A DNA stretch of 64,000 nucleotides from Paraburkholderia dilworthii. Lineage in GTDB: Bacteria; Pseudomonadota; Gammaproteobacteria; Burkholderiales; Burkholderiaceae. Location of the stretch: assembly GCF_000472525.1 (NCBI RefSeq), contig NZ_AWZT01000013.1, positions 82,978 to 146,977 of the forward strand. The letters run 5' to 3'. Below the pieces are notes generated by a model. That model was not told the origin of the DNA. It saw only the letters and a program-made list of their open reading frames with translations, and did not search any database. The position numbers were made by a program, and so were the translations under genes. Positions 35,907-44,588 of the stretch are shown piece by piece (the first letter of the stretch is position 1; each line of letters begins with the position of its first letter).

Positions 35907-36218
35907 TTACAGCCAGCTGGCTACGCCGCCGTGCCGCGAACAGGTGCCGCTATGATGCCGGCTGAAACTGTAAGTGCCGTCGCGGCACCGCGCCGTCGCG
36001 CCGTCAGGCGCCTTGCCCGAGAGCGAGCGGGCCGGCGCGTGGACCGCGTTGCCGTCGCGATTGGTGTAGGTGTTGTGATTGCTGAGGTCGGCTTCGTTGG
36101 GCGTCGTGCCTGGAGAGACGTATGCCAACGCCGCCGACATGCTCAAGGACAGCGCCACGAACAGCGCGGCTGCAACGGATACGCGGCAGGCAGCGGTTTT
36201 CGGGCGAATGCCTTTCAT
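35907..36218 (-). CDS. DUF3761 domain protein, exported
   Basis: 103 residues. The N-terminal signal peptide (VSVAAALFVALSLSMSAALA, cleavage after about residue 32) is followed by the DUF3761 body: DLSNHNTYTNRDGNAVHAPARSLSGKAPDGATARCRDGTYSFSRHHSGTCSRHGGVASWL. Conserved Cys and His residues suggest a disulfide and possibly metal binding; function unknown. It lies alone between ettA and ugpC on the same strand; no obvious ribosome site precedes its ATG. Confidence 0.82.
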   Translation of the reverse strand: MKGIRPKTAACRVSVAAALFVALSLSMSAALAYVSPGTTPNEADLSNHNTYTNRDGNAVHAPARSLSGKAPDGATARCRDGTYSFSRHHSGTCSRHGGVASWL

Positions 36219-36268
36219 GGTCTTTGCGGTTTTTTGTTGTCGTGAGGCGCGCGAGCTTACGCGCGAAG

Positions 36269-37357
36269 TCAGTTCGCCCGCCGCCCGCTCGCCGGATCGA
36301 AGAAATGCAGATGCCGCGCGGGCAACGCGACTTGCAGCGTCTCGCCGGCCGCGGGCCGGTGCGTGTGTGGCAAACGCACGGTGACGTCGTGCTTGCCCCA
36401 GCGTCCGTGCGCGAGATTATCCGCGCCGAGCAACTCGCATGAATCGACGGTGAGCGTTGCCTGCGGCGCCTCCGTCTGGCCGGGGCTCATGTGCTCCGGA
36501 CGAATGCCCAGCGTCCACTCGCGTCCTTTGGCGACTTCGCGGCCAATCGACACGACGCCGGCGAGCGGCAGTTGCGGACCGTTGCTGGCCACATCGAAAG
36601 TGCAACCGTCATCGGACACGCGGCCTTCGAGCAGATTCATACCCGGCGAACCGATGAAGCCGGCGACGAACACGGTTGCCGGCCGCTCATAGACTTCGGT
36701 CGGCGCACCGATTTGTTCGGCGTGACCCTTGTTCATCACGATCACGCGTTGCGCCAGCGTCATGGCTTCGATCTGATCGTGCGTCACATAGAGGCTGGTG
36801 GTCGCGAGCCGCGCGTGCAGACGCTGGATTTCGAGCCGCATTTGTACACGCAGACGCGCGTCGAGATTGGACAGCGGCTCGTCGAACAGAAACACAGCGG
36901 GTTCGCGCACGATCGCACGTCCCATCGCCACACGCTGACGCTGCCCGCCCGACAACTCGCGCGGCGTGCGTTGCAACAGCGGTTCGAGTTCGAGAATCCG
37001 CGCGGCGGCGTTGACGCGCTGCGCGATCTGCGCTCGCTCCACGCCCGCGATCTTCAATGCGTAGCCCATGTTCTCGGCGACGCTCATATGCGGATAGAGC
37101 GCGTAGTTCTGAAACACCATCGCGATGTTGCGATCTTTCGGCTCCAGCCCGTTCACCACTTTGCCGGCGATCGAGATACTGCCCTCGGAGATTCGCTCAA
37201 GCCCCGCGACCATCCGCAGCAATGTGGATTTACCGCAACCCGACGGGCCGACCATCACGACGAACTCGCCGTCGTTCACATCGACGTCGATGCCGTGCAA
37301 CACGAACTGTTTGCCGTCGTAGGTTTTTTTAACGCCTTGCAGTGTCAGTGCAGCCAT
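36269..37357 (-). CDS. ugpC: sn-Glycerol-3-phosphate ABC transporter ATP-binding protein
   Basis: 362 residues. Walker A GPSGCGKST (37-45), signature LSGGQRQRVAMGRA, Walker B VFLFDEPLSNLDA, then a C-terminal regulatory OB domain (WTLGIRPEHMSPG) of the MalK/UgpC type. It energises import of glycerol-3-phosphate or its diesters. Last gene of ugpBAEC; 90 nt separate it from ugpE. No ugpQ phosphodiesterase is present in the window. Confidence 0.93.
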   Translation of the reverse strand: MAALTLQGVKKTYDGKQFVLHGIDVDVNDGEFVVMVGPSGCGKSTLLRMVAGLERISEGSISIAGKVVNGLEPKDRNIAMVFQNYALYPHMSVAENMGYALKIAGVERAQIAQRVNAAARILELEPLLQRTPRELSGGQRQRVAMGRAIVREPAVFLFDEPLSNLDARLRVQMRLEIQRLHARLATTSLYVTHDQIEAMTLAQRVIVMNKGHAEQIGAPTEVYERPATVFVAGFIGSPGMNLLEGRVSDDGCTFDVASNGPQLPLAGVVSIGREVAKGREWTLGIRPEHMSPGQTEAPQATLTVDSCELLGADNLAHGRWGKHDVTVRLPHTHRPAAGETLQVALPARHLHFFDPASGRRAN

Positions 37358-37447
37358 GCGGTTCTAGCCCTTCGTTTGCGTGTCGTTTATCTGTTGCCTG
37401 TGCGGCGTGGGTGCGTTGGTGTGCTGGTCTGCCGGGCGCGGCGCGGA

Positions 37448-38293
37448 TCATTTCTCGGCATCTACGAGACCGCGCACGAACCAGCGCTGCATGGTGAGCA
37501 CCACGGCGAGCGGCGGCAGCATCGCGAGCAGCGTTCCCGTCATGACCAGATGCCACTCCGTTGCCGTGTCGCCCGAGGCGATCATGCTTTTGATACCCAC
37601 CACGGCGGTTGTCAGCGACTGCTGGCTCGTGATCAGAATCGGCCACAAATACTGATTCCAGCCGTAAATAAACGTGATCACGAAAAGCGCCGCCATGTTC
37701 GTCCTGGACAGCGGCAGCACGACGTCCCAGAAGAAGCGCATTGGGCTCGCCCCGTCGATGCGCGCCGCTTCCATCAACTCGTCGGGCAGCGTCATGAAGA
37801 ACTGGCGGAACAGGAACGTCGCGGTGGCCGACGCGATCAGCGGCAGCGTCAAACCGCTATACGTATTACTCAGATGCATCGACGAGACGACTTGCACGGT
37901 CGGGAAGATCCGGACTTCGACCGGCAGCATCAGCGTGATGAAGATCAGCCAGAACGACAGGTTGCGCAACGGAAAGCGGAAGAACACGATCGCAAATGCG
38001 GAGATCATCGACACGGCGATCTTGCCGATGGCAATGGCAAGCGCCATCACGAGACTGTTGAACAGCATGCGCCCGAACGGCGCGGCCGCGTTGCCGCTGC
38101 CGTGCGCCCAGACCGTCGCGATGTTTTCGAACAGATGCGAACTGGGCACCAGCGAAAGCGGCACGCTGAATACTTCATGCTCGCTCATGGTCGCCGCGCA
38201 GAACGCGACATACACCGGAAACACGACCAGCGCGACGCCGAGTATCAGCACCGCGTGGCAGAAGAGGTCGAAACCGCGGCGGTTTTCGATCAT
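37448..38293 (-). CDS. ugpE: sn-Glycerol-3-phosphate ABC transporter permease UgpE
   Basis: 281-residue inner-membrane permease with six helices. The coupling EAA-type loop is [32 protein letters not shown], which docks into UgpC. The start overlaps the ugpA stop by 4 nt (ATGA), indicating coupled translation. It carries the usual N-terminal periplasmic loop of the UgpE/MalG type. Confidence 0.94.
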   Translation of the reverse strand: MIENRRGFDLFCHAVLILGVALVVFPVYVAFCAATMSEHEVFSVPLSLVPSSHLFENIATVWAHGSGNAAAPFGRMLFNSLVMALAIAIGKIAVSMISAFAIVFFRFPLRNLSFWLIFITLMLPVEVRIFPTVQVVSSMHLSNTYSGLTLPLIASATATFLFRQFFMTLPDELMEAARIDGASPMRFFWDVVLPLSRTNMAALFVITFIYGWNQYLWPILITSQQSLTTAVVGIKSMIASGDTATEWHLVMTGTLLAMLPPLAVVLTMQRWFVRGLVDAEK

Positions 38294-39174
38294 GAGTATT
38301 GAACCCTGCGTTCGATAAAGCGGAATTGCACGACCGTCAACGCGACGACGATCACCATCAGAATCACGGACTGCGCGCCCGAGCTGCCGATGTCGAGTCC
38401 CTGGAAGCCTTCCGCGAAAATCTTGTAGATGAGCGTGCGGGTCGATTGTGCGGGGCCGCCGCCCGTCGCGGCGTCGATCACGGGGAACGTGTCGAAGAAT
38501 GCATAGGTGATGTTGATGACCAGCAGGAAGAAGCTCGTCGGCGACAGTAGCGGCAGCGCGATGCCGAAGAAGCGCCGCACGGGGCCGGCGCCGTCGATGG
38601 CCGCGGCTTCGATCAGCGAGCGCGGAATCGCCTGCAAGCCTGCGTAGAAGAACAGGAAGTTATAGCTGACCTGTTTCCACACCGACGCGAGCACGACGAG
38701 AAACATCGCCTGGCCCGCGTTCAAAGCGTGATTCCACACGATGCCGTACTTCCCGAGCGCAAACGTGACGAGGCCGATACTCGGATTGAACAGGAACGAC
38801 CACAACACGGCGGCAATTGCGGGTGCAACTGCATACGGCCAGATGAGCAGCGTCTGATAAGCCTTCGCGCCGCGCGTCACGCGATCCGCGCAGACGGCCA
38901 GCAGCAGCGAAATCACGAGGCCCGACACCGTGACGAGCGCACAGAAAATCAGCGTCGTATTGAACGACGACAGGTAAAGTGGATCGGCGAATAGCTGCCT
39001 GAAGTTTGCGAGCCCGACGAATTCGCTCGACGTGCCGAACGCGTCCTGACTTTGCGTGGATTGCCACAGCGCTTCGCCCGCCGGCCACAGAAAAAACAGC
39101 GCCGTGATCGCCAGTTGCGGCGCGACGAGCAGGTAGGGCAGCAGGCTGGTGCCGAAGCGGGAGCGCTTTTCCAT
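38290..39174 (-). CDS. ugpA: sn-Glycerol-3-phosphate ABC transporter permease UgpA
   Basis: 294-residue inner-membrane permease from the ATG at 39174 ([21 protein letters not shown]), the usual Burkholderia start; a reading from 39201 adds nine residues. The EAA loop is [36 protein letters not shown]. It forms the heterodimeric channel with UgpE. A GGA ribosome site stands before the chosen start. Confidence 0.94.
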   Translation of the reverse strand: MEKRSRFGTSLLPYLLVAPQLAITALFFLWPAGEALWQSTQSQDAFGTSSEFVGLANFRQLFADPLYLSSFNTTLIFCALVTVSGLVISLLLAVCADRVTRGAKAYQTLLIWPYAVAPAIAAVLWSFLFNPSIGLVTFALGKYGIVWNHALNAGQAMFLVVLASVWKQVSYNFLFFYAGLQAIPRSLIEAAAIDGAGPVRRFFGIALPLLSPTSFFLLVINITYAFFDTFPVIDAATGGGPAQSTRTLIYKIFAEGFQGLDIGSSGAQSVILMVIVVALTVVQFRFIERRVQYS

Positions 39175-39317
39175 CGAAGAATTCCAAGGGTTTTGCTGCA
39201 AGCGGGTCCCGACGCGAGTGCGCCGAAACCCTGCCGACTTGCTTGATGCTTCTTTTGCACCTGGCCGCGGTTTTATATCCCTATTGCTGGACAGGCCGCG
39301 CGGGCTGCTTGCTGCGC

Positions 39318-40652
39318 TTAGCTGCCCGCTTTCTCGAAGCGTCGCAGCAATTCGTTGCCACGCGAAACCGCCGAGTCGAGCGCCTGTTGCGGCGTCTTCT
39401 TTTCAGCCCACACCTGTTCGAGCTCTTCGTCGATGATCGTGCGGATCTGCGGCATGTTGCCCAGACGCAAGCCCTTCGTGTACGGCAGGGGCGGCTTGTT
39501 GAGCATCTGCTTGATGGCGGTGTCGCTGCCGGGGTTCTTCTCGTAGAAGCCTTGTTGCTGCGTCAACTGATATGCGGCGGTCGTGACCGGCAGATAGCCC
39601 GTGTCCTGATGCCACTTCGCTGCGACCGGCGCCGACGACAGATACGACAGGAACCTGGCTACGCCTTTGTAGACGGCCGGATCCTTGCCCGCCAACACCC
39701 ACAAGCTCGCGCCGCCGATGATCGCGTTCTGCGGCGCGCCCTTCACATTTGCGTCGTAAGGCATCATGCCGGTGCCGAAGTTGAACTTGGCGAATTTCCT
39801 GATGGTGGCAAGCGAGCCCGACGAGTTAGTAATGATCCCGCAGTCGCCGCTATAAAACTTGGAGATCGGTTCGTCCTTGCGGCCAGCATAGGTGAACGTG
39901 CCTTCCTTTTGCATGTTCTGCAGGAACTGGATGTGCGCGACCTGCTGCGGCTTGTTGAATTCAAGCTGCGCATCCGCGCCGTCGAAACCATTGTTCTTCG
40001 ACGCAAACGGCAAGCCGTGCCACGCACTGTAGTTCTCCAACTGAATCCAGCTCTGCCAGCCCGACGAATAGCCGCACGCCATGCCCGACGCCTTGAGCTT
40101 CTGCGCGTCGACCTGCAGTTCGGCCCACGTCTTCGGCGGCTGATTCGGATCGAGGCCGGCTTTCTTGAAGGCGTCCTTGTTGTAGTAGAGCACCGGCGTC
40201 GAACTGTTGAACGGCATCGAGATCAGCTGGCCGCTTCTGGCATCGCTGTAATAGCTGGCGATGGTCGGCACGAACGCTTTGTCATCGAGCGGCACACCGG
40301 CTTGCTTGAACACTTCGGAGACGGGGACGACGGCCTTTTTTGCCTGCATCATCGTCGCGGTGCCGACTTCGTAGACCTGCAAAATGGCCGGCGCGTTGCC
40401 GCTGCGATAAGCGGCGATGCCGGCGGCAAGCGTCTGGTCGTAGGTGCCTTTGAACACCGGCACGATCTTGTAATCGGATTGCGACGCGTTGAACGCGTTC
40501 GCGATGTCGTTCAGACGTTCGCCTAGCGCGGCTTCCATTGCGTGCCAGAACTGGATTTCCGTGGCGGCCTGGGCCGGCTGGCTAATGCCGATAGTGCCGA
40601 CACTCAACACGGCGGCAACAGAAAGCGAACGGAACAGCGGCTTCAAACTCAT
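39318..40652 (-). CDS. ugpB: sn-Glycerol-3-phosphate-binding protein UgpB
   Basis: 444 residues. The signal peptide ([19 protein letters not shown]) is cleaved near residue 29. The mature protein is a class B periplasmic binding protein: [70 protein letters not shown] is typical of UgpB. It captures glycerol-3-phosphate or glycerophosphodiesters for UgpAEC. Start at 40652 behind GGAGACAAATCG. A candidate Pho half-site and -10 lie upstream. Confidence 0.94.
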   Translation of the reverse strand: MSLKPLFRSLSVAAVLSVGTIGISQPAQAATEIQFWHAMEAALGERLNDIANAFNASQSDYKIVPVFKGTYDQTLAAGIAAYRSGNAPAILQVYEVGTATMMQAKKAVVPVSEVFKQAGVPLDDKAFVPTIASYYSDARSGQLISMPFNSSTPVLYYNKDAFKKAGLDPNQPPKTWAELQVDAQKLKASGMACGYSSGWQSWIQLENYSAWHGLPFASKNNGFDGADAQLEFNKPQQVAHIQFLQNMQKEGTFTYAGRKDEPISKFYSGDCGIITNSSGSLATIRKFAKFNFGTGMMPYDANVKGAPQNAIIGGASLWVLAGKDPAVYKGVARFLSYLSSAPVAAKWHQDTGYLPVTTAAYQLTQQQGFYEKNPGSDTAIKQMLNKPPLPYTKGLRLGNMPQIRTIIDEELEQVWAEKKTPQQALDSAVSRGNELLRRFEKAGS

Positions 40653-40754
40653 CGATTTGTCTCCATGCAAAGCAGTCGATCGTAATTGGCGCTTTAGCGC
40701 CCACTCCGATCCCGTGAAAGATGGTACGGAAGGGGCGCAACTGCGAATCGCGCG

Positions 40755-40777
40755 ATTCTATTTGTGTTCGATGACAG
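40755..40777 (-). promoter_or_regulatory. Possible PhoB-type promoter of ugpBAEC
   Basis: On the minus strand CTGTCAT (40777-40771), a consensus Pho half-site, is followed after exactly 10 bp by TAGAAT (40760-40755). The second half-site is poor, so this is tentative. The inferred 5' UTR is about 97 nt. Confidence 0.45.
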
Positions 40778-40977
40778 TCCGGCGTCGCTTTTTGGCGGGC
40801 GCCGAATGCCGCAATTTAACATCGCATGTCATGAAATTGAAACATGCGCGGTTGGATCGGGTATTGGAATGTTCGGGTTAGCGCGGCGCGACAAGTGGAG
40901 TTGCGAACAAAGGCCGTCGCGCTCCGCATCGATGGCAGACCGTTCGCAGACACTTCGGAGAGCCAGCGGAAAAGCAC

Positions 40978-41000
40978 AAAGCCCGCGCGAAGCGGGCTTT
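40978..41000. terminator. Terminator downstream of ychF
   Basis: AAAGCCCGC / GCGGGCTTT, 9 bp with a 5-nt loop. On the minus strand it is followed by TTTGTGCTTTT, so it most likely ends ychF. Confidence 0.75.
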
Positions 41001-41083
41001 GAGACATGCGCGGAACGGGCAAAAGCCGCGAGCGGCTGAGCGGCCATACATCCGCCGGCAGGCGCTCGTTGCGAGCGCCGGAC

Positions 41084-42178
41084 TTACACGTTGAACAGAA
41101 AGTTCATCACGTCGCCATCGTGCACGACGTATTCCTTGCCTTCCGCGCGCATCTTGCCGGCTTCCTTTGCACCTTGCTCACCCTTATAGGTGATGTAGTC
41201 ATTGAAGGAGATTGTCTGCGCGCGAATAAAGCCGCGCTCGAAGTCGGTGTGGATCGCACCCGCGGCCTGCGGCGCCGTGTCGCCGACATGAATCGTCCAG
41301 GCGCGCACTTCCTTCACGCCAGCCGTGAAGTACGTTTGCAGGCCGAGCAGCTTGAAGCCCGCGCGAATCACGCGGTTCAGACCCGGCTCTTCCATGCCCA
41401 TATCGGCGAGGAACACTTCCATGTCCGCTTCGTCGAGGTCGGCGATTTCCGCTTCGATTGCCGCGCACACGGCGACCACCGGCGCGTTTTCCGACGCGGC
41501 GAACTTCGTAACCGCGTCCAGATGCGGATTATTCTTGAAGCCGTCTTCCTTGACGTTCGCGACGTACATGGTCGGCTTGGCCGTGATCAGGCAGAACGGC
41601 TTGAGCGTGGCCTTCTCTTCGTCCGACAGGTCGAGCGCGCGGACCGGCTTGGCCTGATCCAGTTGAGCGCGCACCTTTTCGAGCACCGCGGCGTTCTTGA
41701 TAGCTTCCTTGTCGTTGCCCGACTTGGCGGCCTTCGAATAACGCGCGAGCGCCTTTTCGACCGTTGCCAGGTCGGCGAGCGCCAGTTCGGTGTTGATGAC
41801 CTCGATATCCGACAGCGGATCGATCTTGTTGGCCACGTGAATCACGTTCTCGTCTTCGAAGCAGCGAACCACATGCGTGATCGCGTCCGTTTCACGGATG
41901 TTCGCGAGGAACTGGTTGCCGAGACCCTCGCCCTTGCTCGCGCCCGCCACCAGACCGGCGATGTCGACGAATTCGACGACCGCCGGCAGGATGCGCTCGG
42001 GCTTGACGATTTCGGCGAGCGCCTTCAGGCGCGCGTCCGGCACTTCGACGATGCCGACGTTCGGCTCGATCGTGCAGAACGGATAGTTTTCGGCGGCGAT
42101 GCCCGCCTTGGTCAGCGCATTGAACAGGGTGGACTTGCCGACGTTAGGCAAGCCGACGATGCCGCATTTGAGGCTCAT
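41084..42178 (-). CDS. ychF: Redox-regulated ATPase YchF (Obg-like)
   Basis: 364 residues. P-loop GLPNVGKS (9-16), the A domain and a C-terminal TGS domain ([42 protein letters not shown]). NKID is present. YchF binds ribosomes, prefers ATP over GTP and acts in stress and translation control. The C-terminus MNFLFNV is canonical. Divergent from the UbiH-like gene. Confidence 0.96.
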   Translation of the reverse strand: MSLKCGIVGLPNVGKSTLFNALTKAGIAAENYPFCTIEPNVGIVEVPDARLKALAEIVKPERILPAVVEFVDIAGLVAGASKGEGLGNQFLANIRETDAITHVVRCFEDENVIHVANKIDPLSDIEVINTELALADLATVEKALARYSKAAKSGNDKEAIKNAAVLEKVRAQLDQAKPVRALDLSDEEKATLKPFCLITAKPTMYVANVKEDGFKNNPHLDAVTKFAASENAPVVAVCAAIEAEIADLDEADMEVFLADMGMEEPGLNRVIRAGFKLLGLQTYFTAGVKEVRAWTIHVGDTAPQAAGAIHTDFERGFIRAQTISFNDYITYKGEQGAKEAGKMRAEGKEYVVHDGDVMNFLFNV

Positions 42179-42424
42179 GGAAATCCTTCAGTGATTCGGT
42201 AAATTGCGTGATGCGCTCGACGCTGTGTGCAGGATTCGGGAAGTCTTCGCGTTTGGCGGCAAAGGAAACGCAGCGGAGCGGGACACGACACCAGAGCGGG
42301 CGTTGCCTCGACGATTCTGGGCGGGTTTTGTCACGGAAAGCGTAATTGTAACCCGTTCCAATCGGCTTCTTGACGTGGCTTCAGAAAGCTGCGCGCCCGG
42401 TCGGTCCCCCGCAAACCCCGCGGC

Positions 42425-42430
42425 TATAAT
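42425..42430 (+). promoter_or_regulatory. -10 element very close to the UbiH-like start
   Basis: A perfect TATAAT ends six bases before the ATG at 42437, so transcription should begin at or near the start codon and the mRNA would be leaderless. The -35 (TCGGTC at 18 bp) is weak. Confidence 0.5.
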
Positions 42431-42436
42431 GCGCGG

Positions 42437-43609
42437 ATGAACGCACACCATCAGACTTTCGATGCTGCCGTGATCGGCGGCGGGCTGGTCGGCAAGACCG
42501 CGGCGCTTGCGCTCACGCAAGGCGGACTGCGCGTCGCGCTGCTCGCGCAGGCTTGCGCGCCGCTGCCCCCCGGCGCTTCGTTCGACTCGCGGGTGTACGC
42601 GTTGTCGTCGAGTTCGCAGGCGTTGCTCGAACGCTTGCGCGTCTGGCAGGCGCTCGATCTGTCGCGGCTCGGCCCGGTGTACGACATGCGCGTCTATGGC
42701 GATGCCCATGCCGAGCTGCACTTCTCCGCGTTTCAGGCTTCGGTGCCGCAACTGGCGTGGATCGTCGAGTCGTCGGTGATCGAGCGCGCGCTCGATGCGG
42801 CGCTGCGCTTCCAGCCGAATCTCACGTGGATCGACAGCCGCGCGCAGGCGCTCGACTTCACTGCGGACAGCGCAAGCGTCGGTCTCGCCAATGGCAGCGT
42901 GCTCGCGGCGGATCTCGTCGTCGGCGCGGACGGTGCGCATTCGTGGGTGCGCGCGCAGATCGGCTCGAAGATGAATCGGAGCGACTACCGGCAGACCGGC
43001 GTGGTCGCGAACTTCAAGGCGGAAAAGCCGCATGGCGAGACCGCGTACCAATGGTTCAAGGAAGGCGAGATCATCGCGCTGCTGCCTATGCCGGAGGGTC
43101 ACGTGTCGCTCGTCTGGTCGGCGCGCACGGAGCACGCCGAGCAATTGGTCGCTCTCGATCCGGCGCAACTCGCCGCGGAAGTAGAGCGGGTCACCGGTGG
43201 CCAGGTCGGCGGCCTCGATTGCGTGACGCCCGCCCAGGGGTTTCCGCTCGCGCTGCAAACGGTAGACCGCCTCGTGGCGCCGCGCGTCGCGCTGGTCGGC
43301 GACGCCGCGCATCTGATCCATCCGCTCGCGGGGCAGGGCATGAACCTCGGTCTGCGAGATGTCGCCGCGCTCGCCGATACCGTCGCCGGCAAGGAATCGT
43401 TCCGCAATCTCGGCGACATGGTGCTGCTGCGGCGCTACGAACGCGCGCGCCGCGAAGACATTCGCGCGCTGATGATCGCCACCGACGGACTGCAAAAACT
43501 GTTCTCCGTGCCCGGCCCGTTGGCCAAGATCGTGCGCAACAGCGGCATGGCTTTCGTCGGCGCGCAGCCCTTCATCAAGCGCTGGCTGGTGTCGGCCGCG
43601 CTCGGCTGA
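42437..43609 (+). CDS. UbiH/UbiF/VisC/COQ6-family FAD hydroxylase
   Basis: 390 residues. FAD-binding GxGxxG AVIGGGLVGKTAALALTQGG, the DG motif GADGAHSWVRAQIG and the GD motif GDAAHLIHPLAGQGMNLGLRD are all intact. The family hydroxylates the ring of ubiquinone intermediates. Which position this paralogue acts on (UbiH, UbiI or UbiF type) is not clear. It lies between ychF and dsbC. Confidence 0.88.
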   Translation: MNAHHQTFDAAVIGGGLVGKTAALALTQGGLRVALLAQACAPLPPGASFDSRVYALSSSSQALLERLRVWQALDLSRLGPVYDMRVYGDAHAELHFSAFQASVPQLAWIVESSVIERALDAALRFQPNLTWIDSRAQALDFTADSASVGLANGSVLAADLVVGADGAHSWVRAQIGSKMNRSDYRQTGVVANFKAEKPHGETAYQWFKEGEIIALLPMPEGHVSLVWSARTEHAEQLVALDPAQLAAEVERVTGGQVGGLDCVTPAQGFPLALQTVDRLVAPRVALVGDAAHLIHPLAGQGMNLGLRDVAALADTVAGKESFRNLGDMVLLRRYERARREDIRALMIATDGLQKLFSVPGPLAKIVRNSGMAFVGAQPFIKRWLVSAALG

Positions 43610-43766
43610 GGAAGTGGACTGCAATCCTGCTGCAACGCGGCACGGCATCCCAGGCCGATGAGACAGGTATCATGAACGCACATATGCCGCTGCCTCCCGA
43701 TGCAAAGGAAGGGCAACGGCACGAACGCCCAACGCGCGCCACGCGCGATTGAACCAGGAATTCAGC

Positions 43767-44492
43767 ATGAAAAAGACCTTCCGCATGGCGGCCGCCATGC
43801 TCGCGATCGCGGCCGTCACCATCGGCTGCTCCGCGCAGGCCGACCAGACCACCGACAAACTCAAGGCCACGCTGCAAACGCGTCTCGCCGACGTGACGAT
43901 CAAGAGCGTGACGAAATCGCCGATTGCCGGCCTGTATGAAGTGAACCTCGGCAGCCAGATTGTTTATAGCGACGCCAACGGCGATTACGTGCTGCTCGGC
44001 GACATGGTCGACACGAAGACGCGCAAGAACCTGACCGAAGCGCGCCTGTCCGAAACCAACCGGATCGACTTCGCAAGTCTGCCGTTTGCCAACGCGGTGA
44101 AGGTGGTGAAGGGCAACGGCTCGCGCAAGATCGCGGTGTTCTCCGACCCGAACTGCCCGTACTGCAAGCAGCTCGAAACCACGCTGAAGTCAATCGACAA
44201 CGTGACGGTTTACACGTTCCTGTACCCGGTTTTATCGCCGGACTCGACCGCCAAGTCGAAGTCGATCTGGTGCTCGACGGATCGCGCGAAGGCGTGGGAG
44301 TCGTGGATGCAGAACCATCAGGCGCCCACGGCCGCAGGCACCTGCGACACCGCCGCGATCGACAAGAACCTCGCGCTCGGGCATGCGATGAACGTGGAAG
44401 GCACGCCGACCGTATTCCTCGCCGACGGCCGCCGTCTGCCTGGCGCAGTGCCGGCCGACCGGCTCGACAAGGAAATGGCAGCCGTCCACTGA
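43767..44492 (+). CDS. dsbC: Thiol:disulfide interchange protein DsbC
   Basis: 241 residues. A signal peptide is followed by an N-terminal dimerisation domain (VTIKSVTKSPIAGLYEVNLGSQIVYSDANGDYVLLGDMVD) and a thioredoxin domain with C130-PY-C133. The cis-Pro region GTPTVFLADGRRLPG is present. DsbC isomerises wrong disulfides in the periplasm. Cys21 at the signal end loosely resembles a lipobox (TIGC) but cleavage at SAQA-D is more likely. Start at 43767 behind AGGAATTCAGC. Confidence 0.93.
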   Translation: MKKTFRMAAAMLAIAAVTIGCSAQADQTTDKLKATLQTRLADVTIKSVTKSPIAGLYEVNLGSQIVYSDANGDYVLLGDMVDTKTRKNLTEARLSETNRIDFASLPFANAVKVVKGNGSRKIAVFSDPNCPYCKQLETTLKSIDNVTVYTFLYPVLSPDSTAKSKSIWCSTDRAKAWESWMQNHQAPTAAGTCDTAAIDKNLALGHAMNVEGTPTVFLADGRRLPGAVPADRLDKEMAAVH

Positions 44493-44514
44493 GCACACGG
44501 TTCACGTCAAAACG

Positions 44515-44540
44515 AGGAGGCGCAAAAGGCGCCTCCTTTC
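44515..44540 (+). terminator. Terminator after dsbC
   Basis: AGGAGGCGC / GCGCCTCCT, 9-bp stem with a 5-nt loop, followed by a short TTTC. Moderate strength. Confidence 0.7.
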
Positions 44541-44588
44541 GCATCAAGCTCCCAACATCCACGCCTTAAAAAATCCCAATCGCCGCCG

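Larger units (their letters stand above)
40653..41083. other. ugpB upstream region and ychF terminator region
   Basis: 431 bases without a supported gene. Besides the Pho-like promoter there is CGCATGT (40823-40829) / ACATGCG (40842-40848), a perfect 7-bp inverted repeat with 12-nt spacer, and a short hairpin GGCGCT-TT-AGCGCC near 40688-40701 in the ugpB leader. Confidence 0.6.

Noticed and set aside
35703..36245. 180-codon + strand frame over the DUF3761 gene
   Set aside because: The minus-strand frame has a signal peptide and a recognisable DUF3761 domain; the + frame has neither.
36491..38302. 603-codon open frame opposite ugpC and ugpE
   Set aside because: Low-complexity, Arg/His/Gln-rich translation with no domain; the two ugp genes on the minus strand explain the region.
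40688..40701. GGCGCT-TT-AGCGCC hairpin in the ugpB leader as a riboswitch
   Set aside because: Only 6 bp with a 2-nt loop and no further conserved elements; too little to call.
42188..43648. 486-codon frame antisense to the UbiH-like gene
   Set aside because: Same GC3 artefact; the flavoprotein motifs on the + strand are decisive.
43767..43832. DsbC as a lipoprotein
   Set aside because: The residues before Cys21 (TIG) lack a hydrophobic residue at -3, and a normal signal-peptidase site (SAQA-D) follows.
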